A stretch of DNA of 64,000 bases. It comes from Caballeronia glathei. GTDB taxonomy: Bacteria > Pseudomonadota > Gammaproteobacteria > Burkholderiales > Burkholderiaceae. The stretch is taken from positions 62,001 to 126,000 of the forward strand of contig NZ_JFHC01000007.1 in the NCBI RefSeq assembly GCF_000698595.1. Direction: 5' to 3'. The position numbers and the translations under genes were made by a program. Positions 9,264-17,337 of the stretch are shown here, one piece after another (position 1 is the first letter of the stretch; every line of letters begins with the position of its first letter). Below the pieces are notes generated by a model. That model had not been told where the DNA came from, ran no database searches, and saw nothing but the letters and a program-made list of their open reading frames with translations.

Positions 9264-11006
9264 ATGAAACACAGGAGACGGATCGTCGCGCTTGCGGTGG
9301 GGAGCATCTTCGCGGGGTCGCTCGCGAGCAGCGCCGCGTTCGCGGACACGGCCGCGGCGCAGAAATGGGTCGACAGCGAGTTCCAGCCGAGCACGCTCTC
9401 GAAGCAGCAGCAGATGGACGAGATGAAGTGGTTCATCGACACGGCCGCCAAGCTGAAGTCGCAAGGCGTGAAGGAGGTGCACGTGGTGTCGGAGACGCTC
9501 GACACGCACATGTACGAATCGAAGACGCTCGCAAAGGCGTTCGCGGAAATCACCGGCATCCAGGTGAAGCACGACATCATCCAGGAAGGCGACGTCGTCG
9601 AGAAGCTGCAGACGTCGATGCAGTCGGGCCAGAGCATCTACGACGGGTGGATCTCGGACTCCGACCTGATCGGCACGCACTATCGCTATGGCGTGATCGT
9701 GCCGCTCTCCGACTACATGGCAGGCGAAGGCAAGGCGTACACGAATCCGGGCCTCGACATCAAGGACTTCATCGGCACGAGCTTTACCACCGCGCCGGAC
9801 AAGAAGCTCTACCAGTTGCCCGACCAGCAGTTCGCGAACCTCTACTGGTTCCGCGCCGACTGGTTCGCACGCAAGGACCTGCAGGACAAGTTCAAGGCCA
9901 AGTACGGCTATGACCTCGGCGTGCCGGTGAACTGGAGCGCGTACGAGGACATCGCGGACTTCTTCACGAACGACGTGAAGACCATCGACGGCGAGAAGGT
10001 CTACGGCCACATGGACTACGGCAAGAAGGACCCGTCGCTCGGCTGGCGCTTCACCGACGCGTGGCTTTCGATGGCGGGCGAAGCCGACAAGGGCATTCCG
10101 AACGGGATGCCGGTCGACGAATGGGGCATCCGCGTGACGCCCGACGGCTGTCATGCCGTGGGCGCCTCGGTGTCGCGCGGTGGCGGCACGAACAGCCCCG
10201 CGGCCGTGTACGCGACCACGAAGTACATCGACTGGCTGAAGAAGTATGCGCCGCCGGAAGCGTCGGGCATGACGTTCAACGAAGCCGGCCCGGTGCCCGC
10301 GCAGGGCAGGATCGCGCAGCAGATCTTCTGGTACAGCGCGTTCACGGCGTCGATGCTCAAGCCCGGCAACGTGACGAACCCGGACGGCACGCCGAAGTGG
10401 CGCATGGCGCCGTCGCCGCACGGCCCGTACTGGAAGGACGGCATGCAGAACGGCTACCAGGACGTCGGCTCGTGGACCTTCTTCAAGTCCACGCCCGCCA
10501 ACCAGCGCGCGGCCGCCTGGCTTTATGCGCAGTTCGTGACGTCGAAGTCGGTGTCGCTCAAGAAGTCGATCGTCGGTCTCACGTTCATTCGCGACTCCGA
10601 CGTGCATAGCGAGTACTTCACGAAGAACGCGGACAAGTACGGCGGGCTGATCGAGTTCTACCGGAGTCCGGCGCGCGTCGCGTGGACGCCGACCGGCAAC
10701 AACGTGCCCGACTACCCGAAGATGGCGCAGCTGTGGTGGAAGAACGTCGCGACGGCGGTGGCCGGCGAGAAGACGCCGCAGGCTGCGATGGACAACCTCG
10801 CGAAGGAGATGGATCAGGTGCTCGCCCGTCTGCAGCGCGCGGGCATGAAGGTGTGCGCGCCGCAGCTGAACGCCGAGAGCGATCCGTCGAAGTGGCTCTC
10901 CGACCAGCACGCGCCGTGGAAGAAGCTCGCCAATGAGAAGCCGAAGGGCGAAACGGTGAAGTACGACGAGCTGCTGTCCGCGTGGAAGAGCGGGAAGGTG
11001 CGTTAA
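9264..11006 (+). CDS. glpV: Glycerol ABC importer substrate-binding protein, GlpV-like
   Basis: A 580-aa periplasmic binding protein, much larger than typical sugar-binding proteins (about 420 aa) but the usual size for the GlpV group. The ATG at 9264 follows GAGGAG at 9252-9257. Residues 1-27 form a signal peptide (KHRRR n-region, hydrophobic core, cleavage after AFA). The mature protein has the alternating alpha/beta composition of family-1 extracellular solute-binding proteins, with a conserved block around residues 130-260 (LADWISDSDLIGTHYRYG-like, and PDQQFANLYWFRADWF). It completes the importer encoded by 4077-8222, delivering substrate to the permease pair. About 1 kb of repeats precedes it, so it may have its own promoter or rely on read-through. 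A strong terminator follows. Confidence 0.83.
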   Translation: MKHRRRIVALAVGSIFAGSLASSAAFADTAAAQKWVDSEFQPSTLSKQQQMDEMKWFIDTAAKLKSQGVKEVHVVSETLDTHMYESKTLAKAFAEITGIQVKHDIIQEGDVVEKLQTSMQSGQSIYDGWISDSDLIGTHYRYGVIVPLSDYMAGEGKAYTNPGLDIKDFIGTSFTTAPDKKLYQLPDQQFANLYWFRADWFARKDLQDKFKAKYGYDLGVPVNWSAYEDIADFFTNDVKTIDGEKVYGHMDYGKKDPSLGWRFTDAWLSMAGEADKGIPNGMPVDEWGIRVTPDGCHAVGASVSRGGGTNSPAAVYATTKYIDWLKKYAPPEASGMTFNEAGPVPAQGRIAQQIFWYSAFTASMLKPGNVTNPDGTPKWRMAPSPHGPYWKDGMQNGYQDVGSWTFFKSTPANQRAAAWLYAQFVTSKSVSLKKSIVGLTFIRDSDVHSEYFTKNADKYGGLIEFYRSPARVAWTPTGNNVPDYPKMAQLWWKNVATAVAGEKTPQAAMDNLAKEMDQVLARLQRAGMKVCAPQLNAESDPSKWLSDQHAPWKKLANEKPKGETVKYDELLSAWKSGKVR

Positions 11007-11048
11007 GCGGGGAAGCGAGCGCCGCAGAGGCGCCGATGAGGCAGGAGG

Positions 11049-11080
11049 CGGGCGACCCCGGCAAAGTCGCCCGTTTTTTT
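11049..11080 (+). terminator. Rho-independent terminator ending the glycerol importer operon
   Basis: An 8-bp stem CGGGCGAC (11049-11056)/GTCGCCCG (11066-11073) with a nine-base loop, followed by TTTTTTT (11074-11080). Confidence 0.9.
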
Positions 11081-11194
11081 ATGAGCACGCGCGATCGGAC
11101 GGCTCACGGGCCGCGCACGGATGCGCGCTGATTTCGCGTTTGCCGGCGGATGGTCTCCTCGCTCATATTCGAGCGGGTCCGGCGACGCGAAACG

Positions 11195-11578
11195 TCAGCT
11201 TGGCATCCGTGCTTCCGGCATGCGCGGCGCGATCCGGTAGGTCCACGTATCGCAGACATTCACCGCGCGGTCTTCGATGACGTGCCCGCTGGAAAGCACC
11301 GTTTCGAAGTCGAAGAGACAGACGCCGCTTGCGTCGTCGGTGTCGACCACGGCGGAGAAGCGGGGCGGGAGCATGTGCCGCCACAGCAGGTTGGGCCCGG
11401 GATCGGGGTCGAAGATGTTCGTCGCGTGGAAGGCGCGGATTGCGAGCCCCGTCTCGTTGACGAGCTTGATCCGGTAATCGTTCACGCTGGCCTGGGCGGG
11501 AAGCGCTGCGAGTGCCGCCGACGTTGCGGCGATCGACATTGCGGCGAGCTTCGAAACCAGATTAACGTGAGCGTTCAT
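11195..11578 (-). CDS. Small secreted protein of unknown function
   Basis: A 127-aa protein with a hydrophobic N-terminal segment and a likely signal cleavage after LPAQA (about residue 30). The mature part reads as a compact beta domain: YRIKLVNETGLAIRAF, then PDPGPNLLWRHMLPP, then SGVCLFDFETVLSSG and AVNVCDTW, with two cysteines likely to form a disulfide. This arrangement (a GPNLL-LPP turn, then C-x-F/Y-D-x-x-x-V and VNVC) resembles a widespread family of uncharacterised periplasmic proteins in alpha- and beta-proteobacteria. No enzymatic motif is visible. It is transcribed toward the glycerol-operon terminator and is separated from nnrS by about 155 bases. Confidence 0.65.
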   Translation of the reverse strand: MNAHVNLVSKLAAMSIAATSAALAALPAQASVNDYRIKLVNETGLAIRAFHATNIFDPDPGPNLLWRHMLPPRFSAVVDTDDASGVCLFDFETVLSSGHVIEDRAVNVCDTWTYRIAPRMPEARMPS

Positions 11579-11733
11579 GCCTTTCTCCAGTCATTTCGCA
11601 GGGCACCGGTCGTTGAACCGATGCGCCAGTGTCGCCGCCCGCGGCCGGCATTGAAACCCGGCACGCGGAGGGGGCCGCGAATATTCAGGAGATAGGCGGA
11701 CGTATCCCTGCGAAGGGGGGCATCGGCACGGCT

Positions 11734-12951
11734 TCAGCCCGGCTTTCCGTCCGCGCGCGGCCGCAGGAGCGGGCGCGCGTAGGCCGCCACGTAGATCGTG
11801 AAGCCGGCCGCCCAGCACAGGCCCGCCCCCCAGATCCAGACCGGATGGAGCTGCGGCGCCGCGAGCGGGCCGAACACGCGCATCGCGGACCCGGCCATGA
11901 CGAGGGCGTAGCTCAAGAGGTCGGCGGTATCGGCGACGAGCGGCCTGCCCGTATGCCCGCGCGCCGTACGCGTGATCATCGCGATGATCGCGCCGCCGAT
12001 CGCGCCCGCCGTGAATGCGTGCATCGCGAGCGTGTGCGGCACGTAACCCCACGCGCTCAGCGCGAGAAGCGCGAAGCCGAGCGGAATCCACGCATAGGCG
12101 ATGTGCAGCACGGCGAGGATCGCGGGCCCGCGCACGGCGAACGAGCGCCAGCCGGCAAGCCGCGCCGCGTGCGTCGCGCAGGCGATTCCAGCGAGCACGC
12201 CCGTCGCGCGCGGATCGAGCCCGAACGCATCGGCGAAGAGCGCGAGCAGCGTGACGGGCGCCACGGCCAGTTCGATCAGGCGCCACCTGCGCGTGACGAA
12301 GCCGGGAATCGCGTTGGCGGTGAACATCGGAATGACGCGTCCGCCGATCACGCTGACGAGCACCACCACGATGCCCGAGGCCGCATAGACGCAGCGCATC
12401 GCGAGATCGGGGCGTGCGTCGATGGTGAAGAAATGGAAGGCCGCATTGAGCGCGCCGAAAAGCAGCACCACCGGCACGATGAAATAGTTGCGCCGGTTGC
12501 CGGCCGCGAGCAGGACGCGAAGCAGCAGGAGCGCCGCGAACGGCAGGAACGCGCTGTCGACGAGCGCGGCGGGCAACGCCGGGCCGCTCCACACGAGCAC
12601 GCGCGCGAGAAGCCAGAGCGCCGCAAGCGCGGCGAGCGTCGCGCCCTTCGCCGTGTCCCGGCCGGTCCACGCGCGCACGGCAGTCAGCAGGAAGCCGGCC
12701 ACGATCGCCGCCGCAAAGCCGAACACCATCTCGTGCGCGTGCCACGCGATCGGGCTCGCGCGCATCAGGTAGCCACCCGCCAGCGGTGCTCCGCCCAGCA
12801 CCATCAGCCAGACGACGAGCGCCACCGCCGCGCAGGCGGCGCCGCCGAGGTAGAACGGCCTGAAGCCGAGATTGAAGAGCGCGAAGCTCCCCGGCGGCTG
12901 ACGCCTGCCGGGAGGCGCGATGTACGAGGTGGCGGGCTCCGTGATCTTCAT
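11734..12951 (-). CDS. nnrS: NnrS-family membrane protein (nitric-oxide stress tolerance)
   Basis: A 405-aa inner-membrane protein with about 12 hydrophobic helices. The ATG at 12951 is chosen over one ten codons upstream because AGGAGA lies six bases before it. It opens with ALFNLGFRPFYLGGA and has SPIAWHAHEMVFGFAAAIVAGFLLTAVRAWTG, the NnrS hallmark with conserved histidines thought to bind heme and metal. NnrS proteins are NO-regulated and lessen iron-citrate and dinitrosyl-iron damage during NO stress in Vibrio; they do not remove NO themselves. Its place downstream of hmp and divergent from norR fits that role. The last gene of the minus-strand block. Confidence 0.88.
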   Translation of the reverse strand: MKITEPATSYIAPPGRRQPPGSFALFNLGFRPFYLGGAACAAVALVVWLMVLGGAPLAGGYLMRASPIAWHAHEMVFGFAAAIVAGFLLTAVRAWTGRDTAKGATLAALAALWLLARVLVWSGPALPAALVDSAFLPFAALLLLRVLLAAGNRRNYFIVPVVLLFGALNAAFHFFTIDARPDLAMRCVYAASGIVVVLVSVIGGRVIPMFTANAIPGFVTRRWRLIELAVAPVTLLALFADAFGLDPRATGVLAGIACATHAARLAGWRSFAVRGPAILAVLHIAYAWIPLGFALLALSAWGYVPHTLAMHAFTAGAIGGAIIAMITRTARGHTGRPLVADTADLLSYALVMAGSAMRVFGPLAAPQLHPVWIWGAGLCWAAGFTIYVAAYARPLLRPRADGKPG

Positions 12952-13029
12952 GCTGTTCTCCTGCGATGCGTGTGGCTTCATCCGTCAGTATGGCCCGCGG
13001 CATCGCTCGCCTGGCGCGTCGGAAGGTCG

Positions 13030-13059
13030 CGTGGCCGTGCCGTGCATGTCACGGCCACG
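13030..13059 (-). other. GC-rich hairpin between the cupin gene and nnrS
   Basis: A perfect 10-bp stem (CGTGGCCGTG/CACGGCCACG) with a ten-base loop lies just after the cupin stop codon on the minus strand. There is no T-run, so it is more likely an mRNA-stabilising or rho-independent-like weak terminator than a full terminator. Confidence 0.5.
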
Positions 13060-13074
13060 CGGGCTTGCATCGCT

Positions 13075-13506
13075 TCACTTGGGGATGGGCTGCTTCACCG
13101 GATCGCCTTCGCCGACGATCGCGAACACCAGCAGCTTCGCGGGCTTTGTCCTGCTCGCGTTGCGCGACACGAGGTGATGGTCGCCGGGCTTTTCGTACCA
13201 CGATTCGCCCGGTCCATAGGTCTTCGCGGGCGAGCCTTCGAGCTGCGAGACCACGTGTCCTTCGAGCACGTACGCGAAAATCGAGCCGGGGTGCATGTGC
13301 GACTCCGAAGCCTGCCCCGGCTTGTAGGCGACCGTCGCGATCAGCACGCTCTTGCCGGCCGCCTCGGGGATCGCCTGGCGCATGACCGGCGTCACGGTTT
13401 CCTCGGCCGCGTCGTGGGCGCGGGCCGCGCCCGCGCCGAACAACGCGAGCGTTGTCGCGAGTGTGGCGGCGGCGCGTCGCAGGCGCGGATTGCGGGAAAT
13501 GCTCAT
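13075..13506 (-). CDS. Secreted cupin-domain protein
   Basis: A 143-aa protein with a signal peptide (residues 1-30, basic start then ATLATTLALFGAGAARA) and a single small cupin barrel. Metal-binding cupin motif 1 is seen as ESHMHPGS (HxH) with the usual glutamate position occupied by a hydrophobic residue; motif 2 contains PGDHHLVSRN. It is therefore a periplasmic, possibly metal-binding cupin of unknown substrate. AAGGAG-like sequence precedes the ATG at 13506. It lies 11 bases after the AhpD-like gene, so the two are almost certainly cotranscribed, and the pair sits between hmp and nnrS, suggesting a link to nitrosative or oxidative stress. Confidence 0.75.
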   Translation of the reverse strand: MSISRNPRLRRAAATLATTLALFGAGAARAHDAAEETVTPVMRQAIPEAAGKSVLIATVAYKPGQASESHMHPGSIFAYVLEGHVVSQLEGSPAKTYGPGESWYEKPGDHHLVSRNASRTKPAKLLVFAIVGEGDPVKQPIPK

Positions 13507-13517
13507 CGCTCGCTCCT

Positions 13518-13955
13518 TCAGGCCGGCAGCTTGCGAAACGCGATCGCAAAGCGGTTCCAGCTGTTGATCGCCGAGACGAGAAGGGTGAGATCGACGATTT
13601 CCTCGTCGCTGAAATGCGGCCTGACCGCGGCCCAGACCGAGTCGGGCACATGCTCGTGCGACACCAGCGTGAGCGCTTCGGTCCATTCCAGCGCGGCGCG
13701 CTCGCGGTCGGTGAAAAACGGCGTTTCGCGCCACACGACGACGGTGGCGAGGCGCCGGTCAGTTTCGCCGCCCTTGCGCGCGTCGGCGGTGTGCATGTCG
13801 ACGCAGTAGGCGCAGCCGTTGATCTGCGAGGCGCGCAGCCGCACCAGTTCCATCAGCGATTTTTCGAGCGCCGATTTGCCGATGCGCTCTTCGAGGCCGA
13901 TCATCGCCTTGATGGCTTGCGGGCTGGCTTTGTAGAAGTCGAGACGGGGTTCCAT
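13518..13955 (-). CDS. Carboxymuconolactone decarboxylase / AhpD-like protein
   Basis: A 145-aa alpha-helical protein of the AhpD-like alkylhydroperoxidase superfamily. The hallmark C-x-x-C with a following His is present: NGCAYCVDMHT, Cys48, Cys51 and His55. The length and the sequence RLDFYKASPQAIKAMIGLEE match the large subgroup often annotated as carboxymuconolactone decarboxylases, many of which act as thiol-dependent peroxidases; which activity applies here is unknown. A good AGAGGA ribosome site precedes the ATG at 13955. It is followed after 11 bases by the cupin gene. The roughly 200 bases upstream, between it and hmp, could hold a promoter, and contain GC-rich direct repeats of GCGCGCAGG. 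Confidence 0.8.
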   Translation of the reverse strand: MEPRLDFYKASPQAIKAMIGLEERIGKSALEKSLMELVRLRASQINGCAYCVDMHTADARKGGETDRRLATVVVWRETPFFTDRERAALEWTEALTLVSHEHVPDSVWAAVRPHFSDEEIVDLTLLVSAINSWNRFAIAFRKLPA

Positions 13956-14158
13956 GGACGAGTCCTCTTTTCAGGTTGAGCGGCACGCCACAGTGGCGCG
14001 ACAGGAACAAGATTAGGCTTCGGACTGGCTTCTGAAAATAGCCGTTTCTGGAGATTTTCAGGTAACCAGTGAGCTGCTTGCGCGACGCGCCCCCAAGGCG
14101 CGCAGAAGGCAAAAATGCGCCGCCTGCGCGCCCTGCGCGCCCTGCGCGGCCGCCTTCG

Positions 14159-15340
14159 TCACTCCAGCGCGGACGCGGGGCCGAAGAACTCGTACCGGCT
14201 CTGCGACTCGGGCACGCCGAGCGTCCTGAGGTGCTTCTTCACCGCCTTCATGAAGGGCACGGGGCCGAGGAAATACGCATCGACGTCGCGCGTCTTCGGC
14301 AGCCATTCGTGCAGCCGCGCTTCGTCGAGATAGCCGAAGCCGTGCGCGCCGGCGTCGCCGTCGCGCTGCAGTTCGTAGCAGTAGAAGCGCTTGAGCTGCG
14401 GATGGCGCGCAGCGAGGTCGTCGATCGTGTCGCGAAACGCGTGCACGCCGCCATGCCGGGCCGAGTGGATGAAGTGCACGGGGCGCTCGGTGCCGAGCGC
14501 GGCCTGCAGCATCGCGAGCGTGGGCGTGATGCCGACGCCGCCGCTGATCAGCACGAGCGGCTTCTCGCTGGGTTCGAGCCGGAAGTCGCCGGACGGCGCG
14601 AAGAGTTCCATCCGGTCGCCTTCATGAACGTTTGCATGCAGATGGTTCGACACCTTGCCGTCCGGCTCGCGCTTCACGCTGATCCGGTATTCGTGCCCGT
14701 TCGGCGCGGCGGAGAGCGAGTAGTTGCGGCGCATTTCCTCGCCGTCGATCACCACGCGCAGGCCGATGTACTGGCCGGGATGAAAGTCGAGCACCGCGCC
14801 GCCGTCGTCGGGGCGGAAGTAGAACGACGTGATCTCGTCGCTTTCCGGCACCTTGCGCGCAACGCGGAACACGCGCGTGCCGCGCCATCCGCCGGGCGCG
14901 GCTTCGCGCTCGCTGTAGATTTCCTCCTCGAGACCGATGAGCAGGTCGGCGAGCTGCTGGTACGCCGCGGCCCATGCTTCGATCACGGCGTCGGTTGCGA
15001 CCTCGGCGCCGAGCACCTCGCGGATCGCCCTGAGCAGGCACCGGCCAACAATCGGATAATGCACCGGCAGGATGTTGAGCGCGACGTGCTTGTTGATGAT
15101 CTGCCCGACGAGGCCGCCGAGCTTCTCGAGCTGGTCGATGTGGCGCGCATACATGAGCACGCCGTTCGCGAGCGCGCGCTGCTGCGAGCCGCTCGCCTGG
15201 TGGGCCTGGTTGAAGAGCGGCCGCACCTCGGGGTTTTCGCTGATGAGGATCTTGTAGAAGTGCGTGGTGAGCGCTTCGCCGCCGCTTTCGAGAAGCGGCA
15301 CGGTGGCTTTGACGATTGCACGGTGTTCGGCTGACAGCAT
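14159..15340 (-). CDS. hmp: Flavohemoglobin, nitric oxide dioxygenase
   Basis: A 393-aa cytoplasmic enzyme that oxidises NO to nitrate with O2 and NAD(P)H. The N-terminal globin domain (about 1-140) has Tyr29 and Gln53 on the distal side, proximal His85, Tyr95, and Glu138 in GLEEEIY, equivalent to the E. coli active-site set. The FAD domain (about 150-260) contains RNYSLSAAP, and the NAD domain (about 265-393) contains ISGGVGITP and ends YEFFGP. Length equals E. coli Hmp (396). The start at ATG 15340 follows GAGGAAC. The reading frame stays open far upstream on this strand through norR, but that is GC-rich antisense sequence without homology. Divergent from norR; NorR-dependent control is likely. 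Confidence 0.95.
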   Translation of the reverse strand: MLSAEHRAIVKATVPLLESGGEALTTHFYKILISENPEVRPLFNQAHQASGSQQRALANGVLMYARHIDQLEKLGGLVGQIINKHVALNILPVHYPIVGRCLLRAIREVLGAEVATDAVIEAWAAAYQQLADLLIGLEEEIYSEREAAPGGWRGTRVFRVARKVPESDEITSFYFRPDDGGAVLDFHPGQYIGLRVVIDGEEMRRNYSLSAAPNGHEYRISVKREPDGKVSNHLHANVHEGDRMELFAPSGDFRLEPSEKPLVLISGGVGITPTLAMLQAALGTERPVHFIHSARHGGVHAFRDTIDDLAARHPQLKRFYCYELQRDGDAGAHGFGYLDEARLHEWLPKTRDVDAYFLGPVPFMKAVKKHLRTLGVPESQSRYEFFGPASALE

Positions 15341-15429
15341 CTTGACGGTTCCTCGTGGTTTCCGGTTGATGTGGGCCGTGTGGATCAATGCGGCCCGGGG
15401 TAAAGTTGCCTCGTCTACAATCCACGATT

Positions 15430-15463
15430 CGTGCCAGAATAGAATGTCAATAAAATCAATGAC
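15430..15463 (-). promoter_or_regulatory. hmp-norR intergenic control elements
   Basis: On the minus strand TGGCACG (15436-15430) is a perfect -24 half of a sigma-54 promoter, but the -12 position reads GTGG rather than TTGC, so the match is incomplete. Just upstream, GTCAATAAAATCAATGAC (15446-15463) is an AT-rich palindrome (GTCA-N10-TGAC). It is a plausible binding site for NorR or an FNR/Dnr-type regulator; canonical GT-N7-AC NorR boxes were looked for and not found in this 135-bp gap. Confidence 0.35.
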
Positions 15464-15475
15464 GTACCGCCAATA

Positions 15476-17080
15476 ATGGTCAATCGGACACTGGTCAAAG
15501 AGACTCCATCCGAGGTCAAATCGACTGCACGGGAGCTGCTGGACGCCCTCGTGCCGCTGATGCAGGACCTTTCGCGCGACCTGCCGGACACCGAACGCTA
15601 CCGGCGGCTCCTGCAAGGCCTGCGCGCGCTGGTGCCGAGCGACGCCACCGCGCTCCTGCGCCTCGACGGCGACACGCTGGTGCCGCTCGCCGTCGACGGC
15701 CTGAGCAGCGACACGCTCGGCCGGCGCTTTCGCGTGGGCGAGCATCCGCGCTTCGCGCAATTGCTGTCGCAGACAGGGCCGACGCGCTTCGCCTCCGATT
15801 CGGATTTGCCGGACCCCTACGACGGCCTCGTGACGGGCCTCGCCGGCCATCTCGAAGTGCACGACTGCCTGGGCTGCCCGCTCGTGATCGGCGGGCGGCC
15901 GTGGGGCCTGCTCACGCTCGACGCGCTCGACCCGGCGCGCTTCGACGGCGTCGACATGGCGTCGCTGCAGGCCTTCATCAGCCTCGCCGCGGCGACGGTG
16001 AGCGTGGTCGAGCGCATCGATGCGCTCGAGCGCAGCGGCGAGGAGGAGCGCCGCCGCGCCGAGGCGTACCGGCAGGCAAGCGGCCAGGCGAGCGGGCCGG
16101 GACACCGCGAGATGGTCGGCAGCAGCGCCGTGCACAAGCGCTTGCTGGAGGAAATCGCGATCGTCGCGGCGAGCGACCTGACCGTGCTCGTCACCGGCGA
16201 GACGGGCGTCGGCAAGGAACTGGTGGCGAACGCGATCCATGCGCTTTCGCCGCGCGCGGGCAAGCCGCTCATCAGCCTGAACTGCGCGGCGCTGCCCGAT
16301 ACGCTGGTCGAGAGCGAACTGTTCGGGCATGTGCGCGGCGCGTTCTCGGGCGCGTCGTCGGACCGCGGCGGCAAGTTCGAACTCGCCGACGGCGGCACGC
16401 TCTTTCTCGACGAGGTCGGCGAACTGTCGCTCGCCGTGCAGGCGAAGCTGCTGCGCGTGCTGCAGAACGGCCAGCTTCAGCGCATCGGCTCGGACCGCGA
16501 GCATGCAGTCGACGTGCGGCTCGTCGCCGCGACCAACCGCGATCTCGCGGAAGAGGTGCGCGAAGGCCGTTTTCGCGCGGACTTCTATCACCGCCTGAGC
16601 GTGTATCCGCTCGTCGTGCCGCCGCTGCGCGAGCGCGCGCGCGACGTGCTGCTGCTCGCGGGCTACTTTCTGGAGGAGAACCGCTGGCGGCTCGGCCTGC
16701 AGAGCCTGCGCCTTTCCGCCGACGCGCAAGCCGCGCTGCTCGCCTACCGCTGGCCGGGGAACGTGCGGGAGCTCGAGCATCTGATCGGACGCAGCGCGCT
16801 GAAGGCGCTCGCGTCGCATCGCGAACGTCCGCGCATCCTGACGCTTCACGCCGGCGACTTCGGGCTGTCGGATGCATCGCCGCCGGGCACGGAGCCTGCG
16901 AGCGTGCCGCCGCGTGACGAGGGCACGCAGGACTTCCGCTCCACGGTGACGTCGTTCGAGCGCACTGTGCTGTTCGACGCGCTCGCGCGGCACGACCGGA
17001 ACTGGGCATCGGCCGCGCGCGAGCTCGGCATGGACCGCGCGAACCTGAACCGGCTTGCGAAGCGGCTCGGCCTCAAGTAG
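15476..17080 (+). CDS. norR: NO-responsive sigma-54 activator NorR
   Basis: A 534-aa enhancer-binding protein. The N-terminal GAF domain (about 40-180) contains DSDLPDPYDG and LEVHDC (His129, Cys131), the region that holds the NO-sensing non-heme iron in E. coli NorR. The AAA+ domain has Walker A GETGVGKE (241-248), the sigma-54 contact loop GAFSGA (288-293) in place of the usual GAFTGA, and Walker B TLFLDEVGE (308-316). The C-terminal Fis-type helix-turn-helix is WASAARELGMDRANLNRLAKRLG. It is divergent from hmp, the usual NorR target arrangement in Vibrio, Pseudomonas and Burkholderia (fhpR-fhp). The ATG at 15476 has no obvious Shine-Dalgarno sequence. Confidence 0.92.
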   Translation: MVNRTLVKETPSEVKSTARELLDALVPLMQDLSRDLPDTERYRRLLQGLRALVPSDATALLRLDGDTLVPLAVDGLSSDTLGRRFRVGEHPRFAQLLSQTGPTRFASDSDLPDPYDGLVTGLAGHLEVHDCLGCPLVIGGRPWGLLTLDALDPARFDGVDMASLQAFISLAAATVSVVERIDALERSGEEERRRAEAYRQASGQASGPGHREMVGSSAVHKRLLEEIAIVAASDLTVLVTGETGVGKELVANAIHALSPRAGKPLISLNCAALPDTLVESELFGHVRGAFSGASSDRGGKFELADGGTLFLDEVGELSLAVQAKLLRVLQNGQLQRIGSDREHAVDVRLVAATNRDLAEEVREGRFRADFYHRLSVYPLVVPPLRERARDVLLLAGYFLEENRWRLGLQSLRLSADAQAALLAYRWPGNVRELEHLIGRSALKALASHRERPRILTLHAGDFGLSDASPPGTEPASVPPRDEGTQDFRSTVTSFERTVLFDALARHDRNWASAARELGMDRANLNRLAKRLGLK

Positions 17081-17337
17081 CACGTCACGGCCGCCGTGCG
17101 GTTGCGGTATCCCGGAGCGAAGTTCGATTGTTGCCGGCATCAAAAGAATGCCTGTGATTGTTCAAACGCAACGTCGCGCTTGCGCATTCGGGCATTCGTA
17201 GTTATTGATGGCATAAACTTGGGAAAAGCCCCGCAGTCTTCTAAGATCAGAACAGCCAAGCCGCACCCGTAGCCGTCGTACGTATCGCCTGAAAGAAGCG
17301 CCGCCGCCGGATCGCCGCGATCCGCCCGTGGCCGACC

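Noticed and set aside
11629..13809. A 726-codon plus-strand open frame
   Set aside because: Antisense to nnrS and the cupin gene, which both have clear family matches and ribosome sites on the minus strand.
15341..17143. The minus-strand frame of hmp stays open far upstream, through norR
   Set aside because: The extension is antisense to norR, has Arg/Ala/His-rich composition typical of GC-rich shadow frames, and the real hmp start with ribosome site and globin N-terminus is at 15340.
17195..17220. Possible FNR box upstream of cytochrome c4 (TTGAT followed by GGCATAAA)
   Set aside because: Only the left half matches TTGAT-N4-ATCAA; the right half does not.
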